Assembly (NCBI RefSeq): GCF_014705655.1
Contig: NZ_JACXIY010000024.1
Span: forward strand, 62,001-126,000
Direction of reading: 5' to 3'
DNA from: Paenibacillus arenilitoris
Lineage (GTDB): Bacteria > Bacillota > Bacilli > Paenibacillales > Paenibacillaceae
DNA: 64,000 bases
Made by a program: the position numbers and the translations under genes. Shown one piece after another: positions 1-7,743 of this stretch; position 1 is the stretch's first letter; every line of letters begins with the position of its first letter. Below the pieces are notes generated by a model. That model made no database searches. It was given only the letters and a program-made list of their open reading frames with translations, and was not told the origin of the DNA.

Positions 1-885
1 AACGCAGCTTATGACTTATGCAACAGACTTTACGTTGATGCCATCGTTCAGCCGCGGAGGTTGTGCAACGAAGGAAGAGCACTGGCAGCTATGGTTGACC
101 GTTCGCCCATCAAAGGCAAAACCATTGTCACTGCCGATCGAGGTTATGAAAGCTACAACAATTTTGCACATATTGAACGCAAAGGGTGGAATTTCGTCAT
201 ACGGGTAAAGGATTTGGATTCCAACGGGATTCTTTCGGGCTTGCGTTTGCCTGCTGGCGGGGAGTTTGATATTGACGTTCGTCTGACACTTACCAAAAAA
301 CAAACCAAAGAGGTGAAGGCGCATCCCGAGATCTACAGGTTTGTTCCTTCCACGTCTACCTTTGATTTTTTGGATTTGCGCGAGAACTTGTTTTACCCGA
401 TTTCCTTTCGGGTGGTTCGTTTGGTCCTTCCTAATGGCGCTTATGAAACCGTCATTACGAACCTTTCTGCCGTTGATTTTCCACCCGCTGAAATCAGGTC
501 CATCTATAACTTGCGCTGGGGTATTGAAACTTCTTTCAGGGCGTTAAAGTACACCGTCGGCTTGACAAATTTTCACGCAAAGAAGCAAGAGTCCATCATC
601 CAGGAGATTTTCGCAAAAATGATCATGTACAACTTTGCTGAAATGATTACCTCGCACGTAGTCATTTCCCAAATGGATAAACGGCACCCCTACCAAGTCA
701 ACTTCACAGTTGCCGTTTACGTGTGTAGACAATTCCTGCGCTCCCGAGAGAATGAACCCCCGCCCGATGTTGAAGCGCTGATTCGCAAGAACATTTTGCC
801 GATTCGACCCGTTCGCCCAGGGCAGAAGAATACGCGCAAAATTCGCTATAAATCAGCTGTTAGCTTCGTCTACAGAGTAGCATAA
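1..885 (+). CDS. IS4-family transposase, C-terminal part (cut by window edge)
   Basis: DDE transposase that would move its own insertion sequence. The reading frame is open from base 1, so the N-terminus and left end of the element lie outside the window; about 294 residues are visible. The second catalytic Asp sits in TADRGYES, and the IS4 signature Y-(2)-R-(3)-E-(6)-K is complete in YNLRWGIETSFRALK, so the visible catalytic core looks intact. Less GC-rich than the downstream genes, as expected for a mobile gene. The stop is TAA at 883-885. I could not identify the right terminal inverted repeat with confidence; the element probably ends within the next 100-200 bases. An intact copy cannot be proved without the left side. 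Confidence 0.9.
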   Translation, partial: NAAYDLCNRLYVDAIVQPRRLCNEGRALAAMVDRSPIKGKTIVTADRGYESYNNFAHIERKGWNFVIRVKDLDSNGILSGLRLPAGGEFDIDVRLTLTKKQTKEVKAHPEIYRFVPSTSTFDFLDLRENLFYPISFRVVRLVLPNGAYETVITNLSAVDFPPAEIRSIYNLRWGIETSFRALKYTVGLTNFHAKKQESIIQEIFAKMIMYNFAEMITSHVVISQMDKRHPYQVNFTVAVYVCRQFLRSRENEPPPDVEALIRKNILPIRPVRPGQKNTRKIRYKSAVSFVYRVA

Positions 886-908
886 ATCGTCTCCTATGAA
901 CATTTTTA

Positions 909-1017
909 AAGCGGATTTTCCATCCGCTTAGTTTGCTGTACTCATTTTTCCTTGTCTGCACGAAAAAACGAACGGCTCAGGGTTGCTCCCCATGCCGTTC
1001 GCAAACGATTTTTATTT
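909..1017 (+). terminator. Two hairpins after the transposase
   Basis: The first hairpin has arms aagcggat (909-916) and atccgctt (922-929). The second has arms cgaacggc (969-976) and gccgttcg (994-1001), followed by a T-rich stretch at 1009-1016, and looks like a rho-independent terminator. The rest of 886-1181 shows no gene; a TTGACG at 1056-1061 could be a -35 box for the next gene but lacks a convincing -10. Confidence 0.5.
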
Positions 1018-1181
1018 CTGGTCTCCGATAAAGCGATTAACTTAATGACATTGTCTTGACGGGTGCTCTTTTTTTTGATGCCGTTAAGGAAATTAGACTA
1101 TGGTCGGGTACGCAACCCAACCCGGGTTCGATTCGGGACTGGCCCGGAGCTGCTACACTTTACTTATCGGAGGTGTAGACC

Positions 1182-1703
1182 ATGCATTGGTTAAAAAGAT
1201 TCGATCATCGCGTGCTCGTCTGGTGCAACCGGACAATGAGCCATGCGGCGCTGGACCGGTTCTTCGGATTCATTACGCATATGGGCGGAGCCGCCTTTAC
1301 GATAATTAGCGCATTAATGATCGCCGGGTTCGCCGCCGGCGATTGGAAGGGGGCCGGTTTGCAGTGCGCGCTGGCGCTGACCGTCAGCCATCTGATCGCC
1401 GTGCTGATCAAGAAGAAGGTGCGCCGATTGCGGCCGTTCCGCAGGCTGAGCGACGTGCGGGTCGGAAATTTTCCGCTGAAGGATTATTCGTTCCCGTCCG
1501 GCCATACGACGGCGATCTTCTCGATCGTGACGCCGCTTTTGTTCCTGGCGCCGCCTGCCGTGTCCATGCTGATGATCGCGCTTGCCGTCCTGGTCGGCGT
1601 ATCGCGCATCTATTGGGGCTACCACTATCCGACGGATTGCGCGGCAGGCGGGGCGATCGGGATCGCGACCGGCATCGCGGTCGCCGCGTTCCTGACGATT
1701 TGA
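1182..1703 (+). CDS. PAP2-family membrane phosphatase
   Basis: Membrane phosphatase of the type-2 phosphatidic acid phosphatase superfamily, which dephosphorylates lipid phosphates such as phosphatidylglycerol phosphate or undecaprenyl pyrophosphate at the membrane. 173 residues. The three-part phosphatase signature is complete: a basic KKKVRRLRPF stretch ending in RP, PSGHTTA, and SRIYWGYHYPTD carrying the catalytic His and Asp. Several hydrophobic segments surround these motifs. The ATG at 1182 follows cggaggtg with good spacing. The gene converges on the uridine kinase gene; an inverted repeat at 1704-1720 (gcgggag / ctcccgc) directly after the stop may end transcription. The substrate cannot be told from the sequence; BcrC-like and PgpB-like proteins share these motifs. 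Confidence 0.88.
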   Translation: MHWLKRFDHRVLVWCNRTMSHAALDRFFGFITHMGGAAFTIISALMIAGFAAGDWKGAGLQCALALTVSHLIAVLIKKKVRRLRPFRRLSDVRVGNFPLKDYSFPSGHTTAIFSIVTPLLFLAPPAVSMLMIALAVLVGVSRIYWGYHYPTDCAAGGAIGIATGIAVAAFLTI

Positions 1704-1769
1704 GCGGGAGCGGCTCCCGCAAGGAATCGGTGCGAAGGACTATTGAGGAATAGCGGCGGCCGTCGCCGC

Positions 1770-2399
1770 CTATGTCCAGGACCGGTCCCCGGACATATAC
1801 TTCTCGGTCAATACCGTGAGCAGCTGAATGCCGACCTCGTTCTCCCCGCCTTCGGGGATGATGATGTCGGCGTATTTTTTGGAAGGCTCGATGAACGCTT
1901 CGTGCATCGGCTTGACCGTCTTCAAATATTGTTCGTGAATCGATTGGATCGTCCGGCCTCGTTCCTCGATGTCCCGCAGCACCCGGCGGAGGATGCGCAC
2001 GTCAGGATCGGTGTCGACGAACACTTTAATGTCGAGCAGCTCCCGCACATTCTCGTCGGACTGCACGTGCAGCCCTTCGAGGATGACGATGTTGTTCGGC
2101 GGCAGCGTTACGCTCTCCGCCTTGGAGCGGGCGTACGCGGCGAAATCGTAGACCGGCGCGCAGGCGGCTTGCCCTTCCTTGAGCCGGCGCAGATCCGCGA
2201 CGAGGAGCTCGTTGTCGAAGGCGAGCGGATGATCGTAATTGATGAGCTCGCGTTCGGCCAGGCTGAGGGTCAGGTCTTCCTTATAATAATTATCCTAGGA
2301 GATGAACGTGACTTTGTCCGGCCCGAGACGGTCGATGACGGCGCGGGCGACCGTCGTTTTGCCGGAGCCGGTCCCTCCGGCGATTCCGATGATGAGCAT
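1770..2399 (-). pseudogene. udk: Uridine kinase gene interrupted by an in-frame amber codon
   Basis: Uridine kinase phosphorylates uridine and cytidine in pyrimidine salvage. Reading from the ATG at 2399, the frame gives a P-loop GIAGGTGSGKTT at residues 5-16. Codon 35 is then TAG (complement of 2295-2297), followed by DNYYKEDLTLSLAERE, NYDHPLAFDN, VILEGLHV, ERGRTIQSIHEQY and the C-terminal RYADIIIPEGG-like block (here KYADIIIPEGGENEVG). Apart from the stop the 209-codon frame is uninterrupted and has the family length. The stop replaces the Gln of the usual QDxYYK motif, so a single CAG to TAG change explains it. A Shine-Dalgarno aggagg lies at about 2412-2417 (complement). Loss of function, amber suppression or a sequencing error are all possible. 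Confidence 0.88.
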
Positions 2400-2498
2400 A
2401 AGTAGGTTAAGCCTCCTGCGGGGTTACTCGTTGCAATTCCAGTATTGTAGCATAGCGCTGCCATTTATTCATCTCTCCCCGGCGTTGAGCCCGATCGG

Positions 2499-2600
2499 CG
2501 CATTCGCCGCACGCATAGAGCGGCCATAATGCCTGCACATTTGCAGGTCCCGGCATGATACGCGCTGCCTGGAACAGATCACGCGCCGGCTGAGGCGAGA
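2499..2600 (+). repeat. Partial copy (A) of a dispersed intergenic repeat
   Basis: Matches the last ~100 bases of the full repeats at 4772-4988 and 28046-28265 and the inverse of 44113-44339. Shared blocks are cattcgc..gcacgcat, gcctgcacatttgcagg (a small inverted repeat), cggcatgatacgcgctgcct and cagatcacgcg. The first half of the repeat is missing. The rest of 2400-2719 holds no gene that I can support. Confidence 0.65.
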
Positions 2601-2719
2601 CGCATCATCCGCTCTAGAGGGCATTCCCCTTTTGCATTTGCTATATTCACATCAATGAGGTGGCAACATGCCACTCTTATTATACTTAAATGCACAGCGC
2701 CAATGCCGTTCCCGGCAGC

Positions 2720-2863
2720 TCATAGCGGCATATAGACTCGACCGTCAACATACTTTCCATCCAGAACGACAAACTTTGATTCATTCTCATCGGCATGCGC
2801 AGTCGACGGATTCAGAAGCAAGGCAGTGCCAAGAAATCCGGCTATGATTTTTAACATGTTCAT
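2720..2863 (-). pseudogene. Truncated secreted protein with start of a copper-amine-oxidase-like N-terminal domain
   Basis: A 47-codon frame with a good ribosome site (cggaggtgtt before the ATG at 2863). It encodes a signal peptide with hydrophobic core IIAGFLGTALLL and an A-H-A cleavage region, then ESKFVVLDGKYVDGRVYMPL and a TGA. The mature part resembles the first strands of the small repeat domain annotated in Paenibacillaceae as copper amine oxidase N-terminal (stalk) domain, where the motif normally continues as PLR followed by an A-x-G-like helix. Here the Arg codon position is TGA and the downstream frame (AAGNGIGA, then unrelated residues) loses similarity. I read it as the broken 5' end of a larger gene; a genuine small secreted peptide is the alternative. 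Confidence 0.5.
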
Positions 2864-2956
2864 AACACCTCCGTGATGTCTGTAACGGCAAGTTTAAGGG
2901 CCACTTTTGCGGGATGGCCCTTTCCTCGATTCGCTTTGATCACGCTTTGCAGGTTC

Positions 2957-3877
2957 TTACTTGGATTCAATGCGACCTAACGAATTGGCGCCCTCCTCCA
3001 GAGCCTTCAGGGCTGCCAGCCAGCTGGAATCGTCGAGATTGAGCGCATCGCGAAGGTAAGACCACGTGAGCTGCCGGAGCAAAGCAACTCGTTCGGGATT
3101 CTCGTCCGTCGTCTCCGCGACGTTGAACCCGGCAATTCCACCAAGAGAATGTTCTGCCCCAAAGAGGGTGAGCAGGCTCTTGCTGCCCGGACTCAGGAAA
3201 TAGGGGTCTGTGAACCAATCCGGCCCCCGAGTGGACAGCAGGGATTGGTCACGATCCCCCGCGACCACAAGAGTCGGCGTCCTCATATCGGAGAAGCTCG
3301 GGTTCATAAATGGGAAGTGCTCTGCCGCGAACGGACTCAAGTCAGCTCCACCCAGGCCAGTCGTGGAAAGCAATACACCCGCCTTGATCCGCGGGTCGGA
3401 CATGTCCTCTCCCGGTTCTCCATTGGCATCGAGGACACGCGCTCCGAGCAGCATGCTCACCGTTTGGCCTCCCCAGGAGTGTCCGGCTGCGGCGATGCGG
3501 CTCCGATCGAGACGCCCGCCGAGGCTTGGAACGGAAGCTTCAATGAGATCGAGATGGTCAAGGATGAGCTTCAGGTCCTCGACTCGGAAACGCCAGATCT
3601 GCGGTGTACGGGGATCGTCAGGAGGAAGATTCAACGTCCTCGAGTCGAGATGGGTAGGTTGAATGACCGCGAAGCCGTGTGCAGCCCAGTAGTCGACTAA
3701 CGGACCGTAGCCGTCCAACGACCAACCAAATCCATGCGAGAAAATAATAATAGGCAATCGGCTACCCGTCGCTGGCACTGATACCCGCACTTGCAAATCC
3801 TCGCCGCGGTCCGGGGCTGACAGTACTACCGGCTTTACCGAGACGACCGGAGTAGACGTACTTACGTTCATTTCCAT
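2957..3877 (-). CDS. Alpha/beta hydrolase (dienelactone hydrolase / PAF-acetylhydrolase-like)
   Basis: Cytoplasmic serine hydrolase of about 306 residues. The oxyanion region is IIIFSHGFGWS, the nucleophile elbow is AAAGHSWGGQT, and GDRDQS plus GAEHSLGG supply the likely catalytic Asp and His late in the chain. The order fits the platelet-activating-factor acetylhydrolase/chlorophyllase-like branch. I start at the ATG at 3877 (MEMNVST) because gaaagga lies just upstream; an in-frame ATG further out would run through the operator region. The gene is divergent from the MarR gene and shares a 109-base region with two palindromes, so it is probably the target of that repressor. The substrate is unknown; detoxification of an ester or lactone is a reasonable guess. 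Confidence 0.82.
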   Translation of the reverse strand: MEMNVSTSTPVVSVKPVVLSAPDRGEDLQVRVSVPATGSRLPIIIFSHGFGWSLDGYGPLVDYWAAHGFAVIQPTHLDSRTLNLPPDDPRTPQIWRFRVEDLKLILDHLDLIEASVPSLGGRLDRSRIAAAGHSWGGQTVSMLLGARVLDANGEPGEDMSDPRIKAGVLLSTTGLGGADLSPFAAEHFPFMNPSFSDMRTPTLVVAGDRDQSLLSTRGPDWFTDPYFLSPGSKSLLTLFGAEHSLGGIAGFNVAETTDENPERVALLRQLTWSYLRDALNLDDSSWLAALKALEEGANSLGRIESK

Positions 3878-3915
3878 AATAGATGTTCCTTTCTTGGTCT
3901 TTTCAATATTAGAAC

Positions 3916-3980
3916 AGGTTGATGTGTCAACCTCAAGTAACTGTAGCATATTGTAGTTGACACGTCAACCGTGTTAAAAT
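3916..3980. promoter_or_regulatory. Two MarR-type palindromic operators and the marR-like gene promoter
   Basis: aggttgatgtgtcaacct (3916-3933) and gttgacacgtcaac (3956-3969) are two versions of the same TTGA-N4-TCAA palindrome, 38 bases centre to centre, in the region between the divergent hydrolase and MarR genes. A TAAAAT -10 box is at 3975-3980 with a possible TTGTAG -35 at 3951-3956, so the second palindrome sits inside that promoter. This is the arrangement expected for autorepression and repression of the hydrolase gene. Confidence 0.75.
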
Positions 3981-3986
3981 GTTCCC

Positions 3987-4457
3987 ATGGATAAGAGCAA
4001 ACTAAACGAAGAAGAAATTCAATTATGGTATATGTGGAAAGGCTCCTTTCACAGCATCTTCGGTCGAATAATAAAAGAGATGTCGGAGCACACCGGACTT
4101 TCAGAGGGCGATTATGGGGTATTGGATCGGTTAGACCTTTTGGGGGAGGGCAACCTTCGCCAACAGGACTTAGGCGTCTCGATGGACTGGGATAAGAGTC
4201 GATTGTCACATCATCTGACGAGAATGGAAAAGCGCGGGCTCGTGTTGAGGAAATCATTGGATAAAGATCGTGGCGTACAAGTCATCATCACTTCCGCTGG
4301 AAAATCAGCATTGGATGATGCACGTCCCATAGTCGCAAAGGCGATACGCAAGCATTTCTTAGATCAATTAACCGATCAAGACATTGAGTCGATTACGAAG
4401 CTAGCAGAAAGAACAAAAAAAGGGTCTACAGCGTCTAGTAATGCCCTGACGCCATGA
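3987..4457 (+). CDS. MarR-family transcriptional regulator
   Basis: Winged-helix repressor of 156 residues. The recognition region reads NLRQQDLGVSMDWDKSRLSHHLTRMEKRGLV, followed by the wing with DKDRGVQVIITSAGK, which is the MarR DRR-type signature. N- and C-terminal helices for dimerisation are present, giving normal family length. It probably represses itself and the divergent hydrolase gene through the paired palindromes at 3916-3969, relieved by a small ligand or oxidant. There is no recognisable Shine-Dalgarno in front of the ATG at 3987, and the best -10 box ends only 7 bases upstream, so the transcript may be leaderless. An internal start would remove the first helix and is less likely. 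Confidence 0.88.
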   Translation: MDKSKLNEEEIQLWYMWKGSFHSIFGRIIKEMSEHTGLSEGDYGVLDRLDLLGEGNLRQQDLGVSMDWDKSRLSHHLTRMEKRGLVLRKSLDKDRGVQVIITSAGKSALDDARPIVAKAIRKHFLDQLTDQDIESITKLAERTKKGSTASSNALTP

Positions 4458-4498
4458 CCACGTTTTTTGAAGCAGATTATGTTGAACGTTTATTAAAC

Positions 4499-4554
4499 CG
4501 GCCCCTTCCACCAAAACGACGGAGGGGCTTTTGCTTCAGCAAGCAAAAGTCCCC
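4499..4554 (+). terminator. Double terminator after the MarR gene
   Basis: gcccct/aggggc arms at 4501-4528 are followed by tttt. A second overlapping hairpin has arms ttttgctt (4529-4536) and aagcaaaa (4541-4548), extended by gggg and cccc. Together they should stop transcription from the MarR gene. Confidence 0.7.
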
Positions 4555-4645
4555 TCAAGGTACCCCATCGTTCTGTGCTCCAAAAAGCAAGAAGCAGCCC
4601 GTTTGCACAGACTCTTCCGCTGAGTATGATCTATCCCAAACCGAA

Positions 4646-4762
4646 GCCTCGGGAATTTCCCAAAACCTTTCCGTTACTTATGATACGGTTCCCCGAGGCT
4701 AATCTTCATCATAACAGACTGAACATTTCGAATAAGATAAACAGGAGTTTCTCCTGTTTTTA
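4646..4762 (+). terminator. Hairpin (4646-4699) and short terminator (4741-4762) before repeat B
   Basis: gcctcggg (4646-4653) pairs with cccgaggc (4692-4699). Farther on aacaggag (4741-4748) pairs with ctcctgtt (4752-4759) around a three-base loop and is followed by T residues. No coding capacity is evident between 4458 and 4771. Confidence 0.65.
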
Positions 4763-4771
4763 TCTGGTATT

Positions 4772-4988
4772 TGTACAGCTCTTGCGCCATCGATGAGGCG
4801 GCTGGACGGAATGCCTGCGTATGTGCAGGCATTCCGGGACATGAGCCCTCTATTGCCCGTATCGAACGCCAAAAGATGCATTTTCGCATGCATTTGCTTC
4901 GCAGCACGCATGAAGCGACCAAACGCCTGCACATTCGCAGGCCCTGGCATGTGACGCGCTGCCTTGAGGCGGATCGCGCGGCGGCTTA
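4772..4988 (+). repeat. Dispersed intergenic repeat, full copy B
   Basis: 217-bp unit related along its whole length to 28046-28265 (same strand) and 44113-44339 (opposite strand). Landmarks are ttgtacagctcttgcgcc, atcgatgaggcggc, the perfect inverted repeat aatgcctgc/gcaggcatt around gtatgt, gatgcattttcgcatgcat, gcctgcacattcgcaggc, and a conserved tail with acgcgctgcct and gatcgcgcg. It lies between the converging MarR and TetR genes. Function unknown; see findings. Confidence 0.8.
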
Positions 4989-5005
4989 GGCGCCGCGTGC
5001 GGTCG

Positions 5006-5674
5006 CTATGCTTTCCGGCCCGAGATGCCGTGCATCAGCAAATCCAGCGTGCGGTCGATTTCCTCATCGTCGTCGAAGGGGAAGTCCGGCGCCAGAATGA
5101 CATGGAAAATGATCATGCCGATGAACATGCTGGCGGCGGAGCGGACGATGCGCCAGGGCGGCGCTTCGATCAGCTGGCCCTGGTTCTGGAAATGCTCCAC
5201 GACCCTCTTCATGCGCGCCGCGACAATCTCCGTCAGCATCGCCTTCATCTGCTCCATCAGCTCCGGCTGGAAGGGCACCTCATGAATGAGGATTCTGATC
5301 AGCTTCTCGTTGTTGCGCGCGAACCGGAGCCTGTCGCGGGCGACCGAACGGAAGAAGTCGTCCGCCTTCTCGTACGGGAGATCGATGACCTTGGCGAAGT
5401 CGCGGGCCAGGAACGGGGCGACCAGCTTGGATGCGATCGGCCCGGCGATGGACAGCAGCAAATCCTTCTTCGTCTTATAGTGGCGGAAGATCGTGCCCTC
5501 CGCGACGCCGGCCTTCTGCGCGATTTCGCTCGTGGACGTGGCGGCGAAGCCCTTCTCCGCAAAAATTTCGATCGCGGCCTCCAATATTTTGGCCTGTTTA
5601 TCGGTTTTCTTCTTCTCGTCACCTTCGGTGAGCCGGATAAGCTCCTCCAGCCATTGTTCCTTCCGCTCCGACAT
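5006..5674 (-). CDS. TetR-family repressor of the ABC exporter operon
   Basis: 222-residue TetR regulator. After a charged N-terminal tail (residues 1-25), the helix-turn-helix reads ILEAAIEIFAEKGFAATSTS, then EIAQKAGVAEGTIFRHYKTK, the canonical TetR signature. The remainder is an all-helical ligand-binding and dimerisation domain. It is the last gene of an operon ATPase-permease-TetR, 49 bases after the permease. The two palindromes flanking the operon promoter at 7523-7600 are its probable operators, so it should repress its own operon until an exported compound binds. Confidence 0.9.
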   Translation of the reverse strand: MSERKEQWLEELIRLTEGDEKKKTDKQAKILEAAIEIFAEKGFAATSTSEIAQKAGVAEGTIFRHYKTKKDLLLSIAGPIASKLVAPFLARDFAKVIDLPYEKADDFFRSVARDRLRFARNNEKLIRILIHEVPFQPELMEQMKAMLTEIVAARMKRVVEHFQNQGQLIEAPPWRIVRSAASMFIGMIIFHVILAPDFPFDDDEEIDRTLDLLMHGISGRKA

Positions 5675-5723
5675 GGAGGCCTATCCCCTTTCCCTTGCAA
5701 AAAGCGTATCTTGCAATAGAGTA

Positions 5724-6767
5724 CTATATTTTCCGATGCTTGCGCAACGCGAGCACGTTGGCCGCCATGAAGACGAGAGTGAGCGCCAGCAGGACGCCTA
5801 TGTCGGGCGCGATCGCGCTCCAGCCCTCGCCGCGGATCATGACGCCGCGCAGCGCGTCCGCGCCGTACTTCAGCGGCGTAATGTAGGAGAGCCAGCGAAG
5901 CCATGGCGATATGCTCTCCAGATCGAACAAGCCGGAGAAGAACACCTGCGGCACGATGACGAGCGGAATGAACTGGATCATTTGAAATTCGGTGTTCGCG
6001 AACGCGGACAGAAACGTCCCGAAGCTGAGCGCGGTGAGCGACAGGAGCAGCATAATGAGCAGCACGCAGCCGAAGGAGCCCGCCATCAGGCTTCCCAGCA
6101 CGCCGATCGTATAGCCCGCGATCAGCGCCGCCTGGATGCTCGTGAAGATGCCGAAGCCGATCATGTAGCCGGCCACGATCTCCCAGCGGCGCAGCGGCGT
6201 GGCGAGCAGACGCTCCAGCGTGCCGCTCGTGCGCTCCTTCAGGAAGGAGACGCCCGCGATGAGGAAGACGAAGAAGAACGCGAACAAGCCGATCAGGACG
6301 GGACCGAAGTTGTCGAAGGAGGACATGTCCTCGGAGCCGTGCAAATATTCGATGACCGGCGCCTGCGCGGCGCCGGCCGGACTTCCGCCCGGACCCTGCT
6401 GCGCTTGCATGGCTTTCTGAACCGCCGCCATGACGGCGCGGTTCCTGGCGGGGTCGCTGCCTTCGAGCTTCACGGCCGGAGCGGCGCCGTCCAGCCGGAT
6501 GATCGCGTCGACTTCCCGTTCGGCCAGCGCTTCCTCGGCTTCCGCTTCCGAGTCGTAGGCCGTCACGTCCGCGCCGTTCTCGCCCAGCGTCTGCGACACG
6601 GCCTCGGGAAGCTGCACGGTGCCGATCTTGGGCTCGTACGTATCGCCGTTGAATACGAGGTACATGAGCGACAGCACGAGCAGCGGCGCGACGATCAATA
6701 ACGCCATCGAACGTTTGTCGTGAAGGAATTGCCGGACGATCCGGATGACGAGGGCTCGGATTCTCAT
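5724..6767 (-). CDS. ABC-2 type exporter permease
   Basis: 347-residue integral membrane subunit of an ABC exporter. It starts with one membrane segment (about residues 20-40: SMALLIVAPLLVLSLMYLVF), has a long external loop containing low-complexity sequence, and ends with about five further membrane spans in the ABC2_membrane_3 pattern. Its ATG overlaps the last bases of the ATPase gene by four (ATGA), which implies coupled translation. The likely role is export of a drug or antimicrobial compound together with the ATPase; the TetR gene downstream supports an inducible resistance or detoxification operon. The compound cannot be deduced. Confidence 0.88.
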   Translation of the reverse strand: MRIRALVIRIVRQFLHDKRSMALLIVAPLLVLSLMYLVFNGDTYEPKIGTVQLPEAVSQTLGENGADVTAYDSEAEAEEALAEREVDAIIRLDGAAPAVKLEGSDPARNRAVMAAVQKAMQAQQGPGGSPAGAAQAPVIEYLHGSEDMSSFDNFGPVLIGLFAFFFVFLIAGVSFLKERTSGTLERLLATPLRRWEIVAGYMIGFGIFTSIQAALIAGYTIGVLGSLMAGSFGCVLLIMLLLSLTALSFGTFLSAFANTEFQMIQFIPLVIVPQVFFSGLFDLESISPWLRWLSYITPLKYGADALRGVMIRGEGWSAIAPDIGVLLALTLVFMAANVLALRKHRKI

Positions 6768-7498
6768 GCGCGCGCACCTCCGTAGTACAGGAACGCTTCC
6801 TCGATCGTGGCGCTGCCGGTCCGCGACTTGAGCTCCTCGGGCGAGCCGGACGCGATCAGGCGCCCGTCACGCAACATGCCGAGCCGGTCGCACTTGTCGG
6901 CTTCGTCCATGACGTGGGTCGTCACGAGGATCGTCGTCCCTTGCCGGCTCAAGCTTTGCAGCTCATCCCAAATGGACTTGCGCAGCACGGGATCGATGCC
7001 GACGGTCGGTTCATCCAGAATAAGCACCTCGGGCTCGTGAAGCAGCGCGATGGCCAGCGACAGGCGGCGCTTCATGCCGCCGGAATAGGCGCCTACGGAG
7101 CGCTCCATGTGGTCCGTCAGGTTGACGAGCGCCATGACCTCGTGCATCCGCTGCTTCAGCCGGCTGCCGCGGAGGCCGAAGAGCGCGCCGAAAAATTCAA
7201 GGTTCTCCTTGGCGGTAAGCTCGGCGTACAAGGCGTCGGACTGCGCCATATAGCCGATCCGGACCATCATCGCAAGCTTCGGCATGGGCGTGCCAAGCAC
7301 CTCGATCTGCCCGCTCGTCGCCTCGTCGATGCCGGCGATCAATTTGACGAACGTCGTCTTGCCCGAGCCCGACGGCCCGAGAAGGCCGAATATCCCGCCC
7401 TTGGCGACGTCGAGGCTGATGTCGTGCAGGACCTTTTTGTCGTCGAATTTACGGATGACGTCGCGGGCTCGAACGCAAATTTCGCTGGCTGCTGCCAT
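6764..7498 (-). CDS. ABC exporter ATP-binding protein
   Basis: Nucleotide-binding subunit of the exporter, about 244 residues. Walker A is GPSGSGKTT, the Q-loop is in IGYMAQSDALY, the ABC signature is YSGGMKRRLSL, Walker B is VLILDEPTVGID, and the switch His is in VTTHVMDEADKCD. This is the DrrA/CcmA-like subgroup of drug exporters. The ATG at 7498 is chosen because ggagggg (7507-7513, complement) lies ten bases upstream; the in-frame GTG at 7507 overlaps that site. First gene of the operon, driven by the promoter at 7556-7584. Confidence 0.9.
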   Translation of the reverse strand: MAAASEICVRARDVIRKFDDKKVLHDISLDVAKGGIFGLLGPSGSGKTTFVKLIAGIDEATSGQIEVLGTPMPKLAMMVRIGYMAQSDALYAELTAKENLEFFGALFGLRGSRLKQRMHEVMALVNLTDHMERSVGAYSGGMKRRLSLAIALLHEPEVLILDEPTVGIDPVLRKSIWDELQSLSRQGTTILVTTHVMDEADKCDRLGMLRDGRLIASGSPEELKSRTGSATIEEAFLYYGGARA

Positions 7499-7522
7499 CG
7501 TATTCACCCCTCCAAAATAAAA

Positions 7523-7600
7523 GTGAGTACTTACTCACGATCTTGTGATACGCTCACTATACGCCCGATTCGCCTATCCGTCAAGCGAGTAATCACTCGC
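7523..7600 (-). promoter_or_regulatory. Sigma-A promoter flanked by two TetR operators
   Basis: On the minus strand TTGACG (7579-7584) and TATAGT (7556-7561) are separated by exactly 17 bases. The palindrome gtgagtacttactcac (7523-7538) lies just downstream of the start region, and the related gcgagtaatcactcgc (7585-7600) abuts the -35 box. Both carry GAGT/ACTC half-sites, so a repressor bound at either would block polymerase. The TetR protein at 5006-5674 is the obvious candidate. Confidence 0.82.
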
Positions 7601-7683
7601 TTTTACGGAGACGGGAACGGAAGGCCCGGCGGCGCATGAAAAGGAATACCGCTTCCCTGCTAGGATATCCTATGGTAACATGA

Positions 7684-7697
7684 TGAAAGCGCAAACA
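7684..7697 (+). promoter_or_regulatory. Cre-like box upstream of the membrane AraC regulator
   Basis: tgaaagcgcaaaca fits the CcpA consensus TGWAANCGNTNWCA with one mismatch and lies 47 bases before the ATG at 7744. It suggests carbon catabolite control of locus 1. Inference from motif only. Confidence 0.4.
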
Positions 7698-7743
7698 TAT
7701 CCATGCCGGCCAGGCTACATCGTTTCTTGTCAAGGAGGCGCGC

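Noticed and set aside
1118..1145. gggttcgattcggg resembles a tRNA T-arm
   Set aside because: The flanking bases do not form the stem properly, and no acceptor stem, D-arm or anticodon arm is present.
886..1181. Search for the right inverted repeat of the IS element
   Set aside because: Without the left end in the window no terminal repeat can be matched with confidence.
4454..4702. Open frame after the MarR gene
   Set aside because: It runs through two terminator hairpins and has no ribosome site or family resemblance.
7507..7507. GTG 7507 as start of the exporter ATPase
   Set aside because: It overlaps the Shine-Dalgarno; ATG 7498 has correct spacing.
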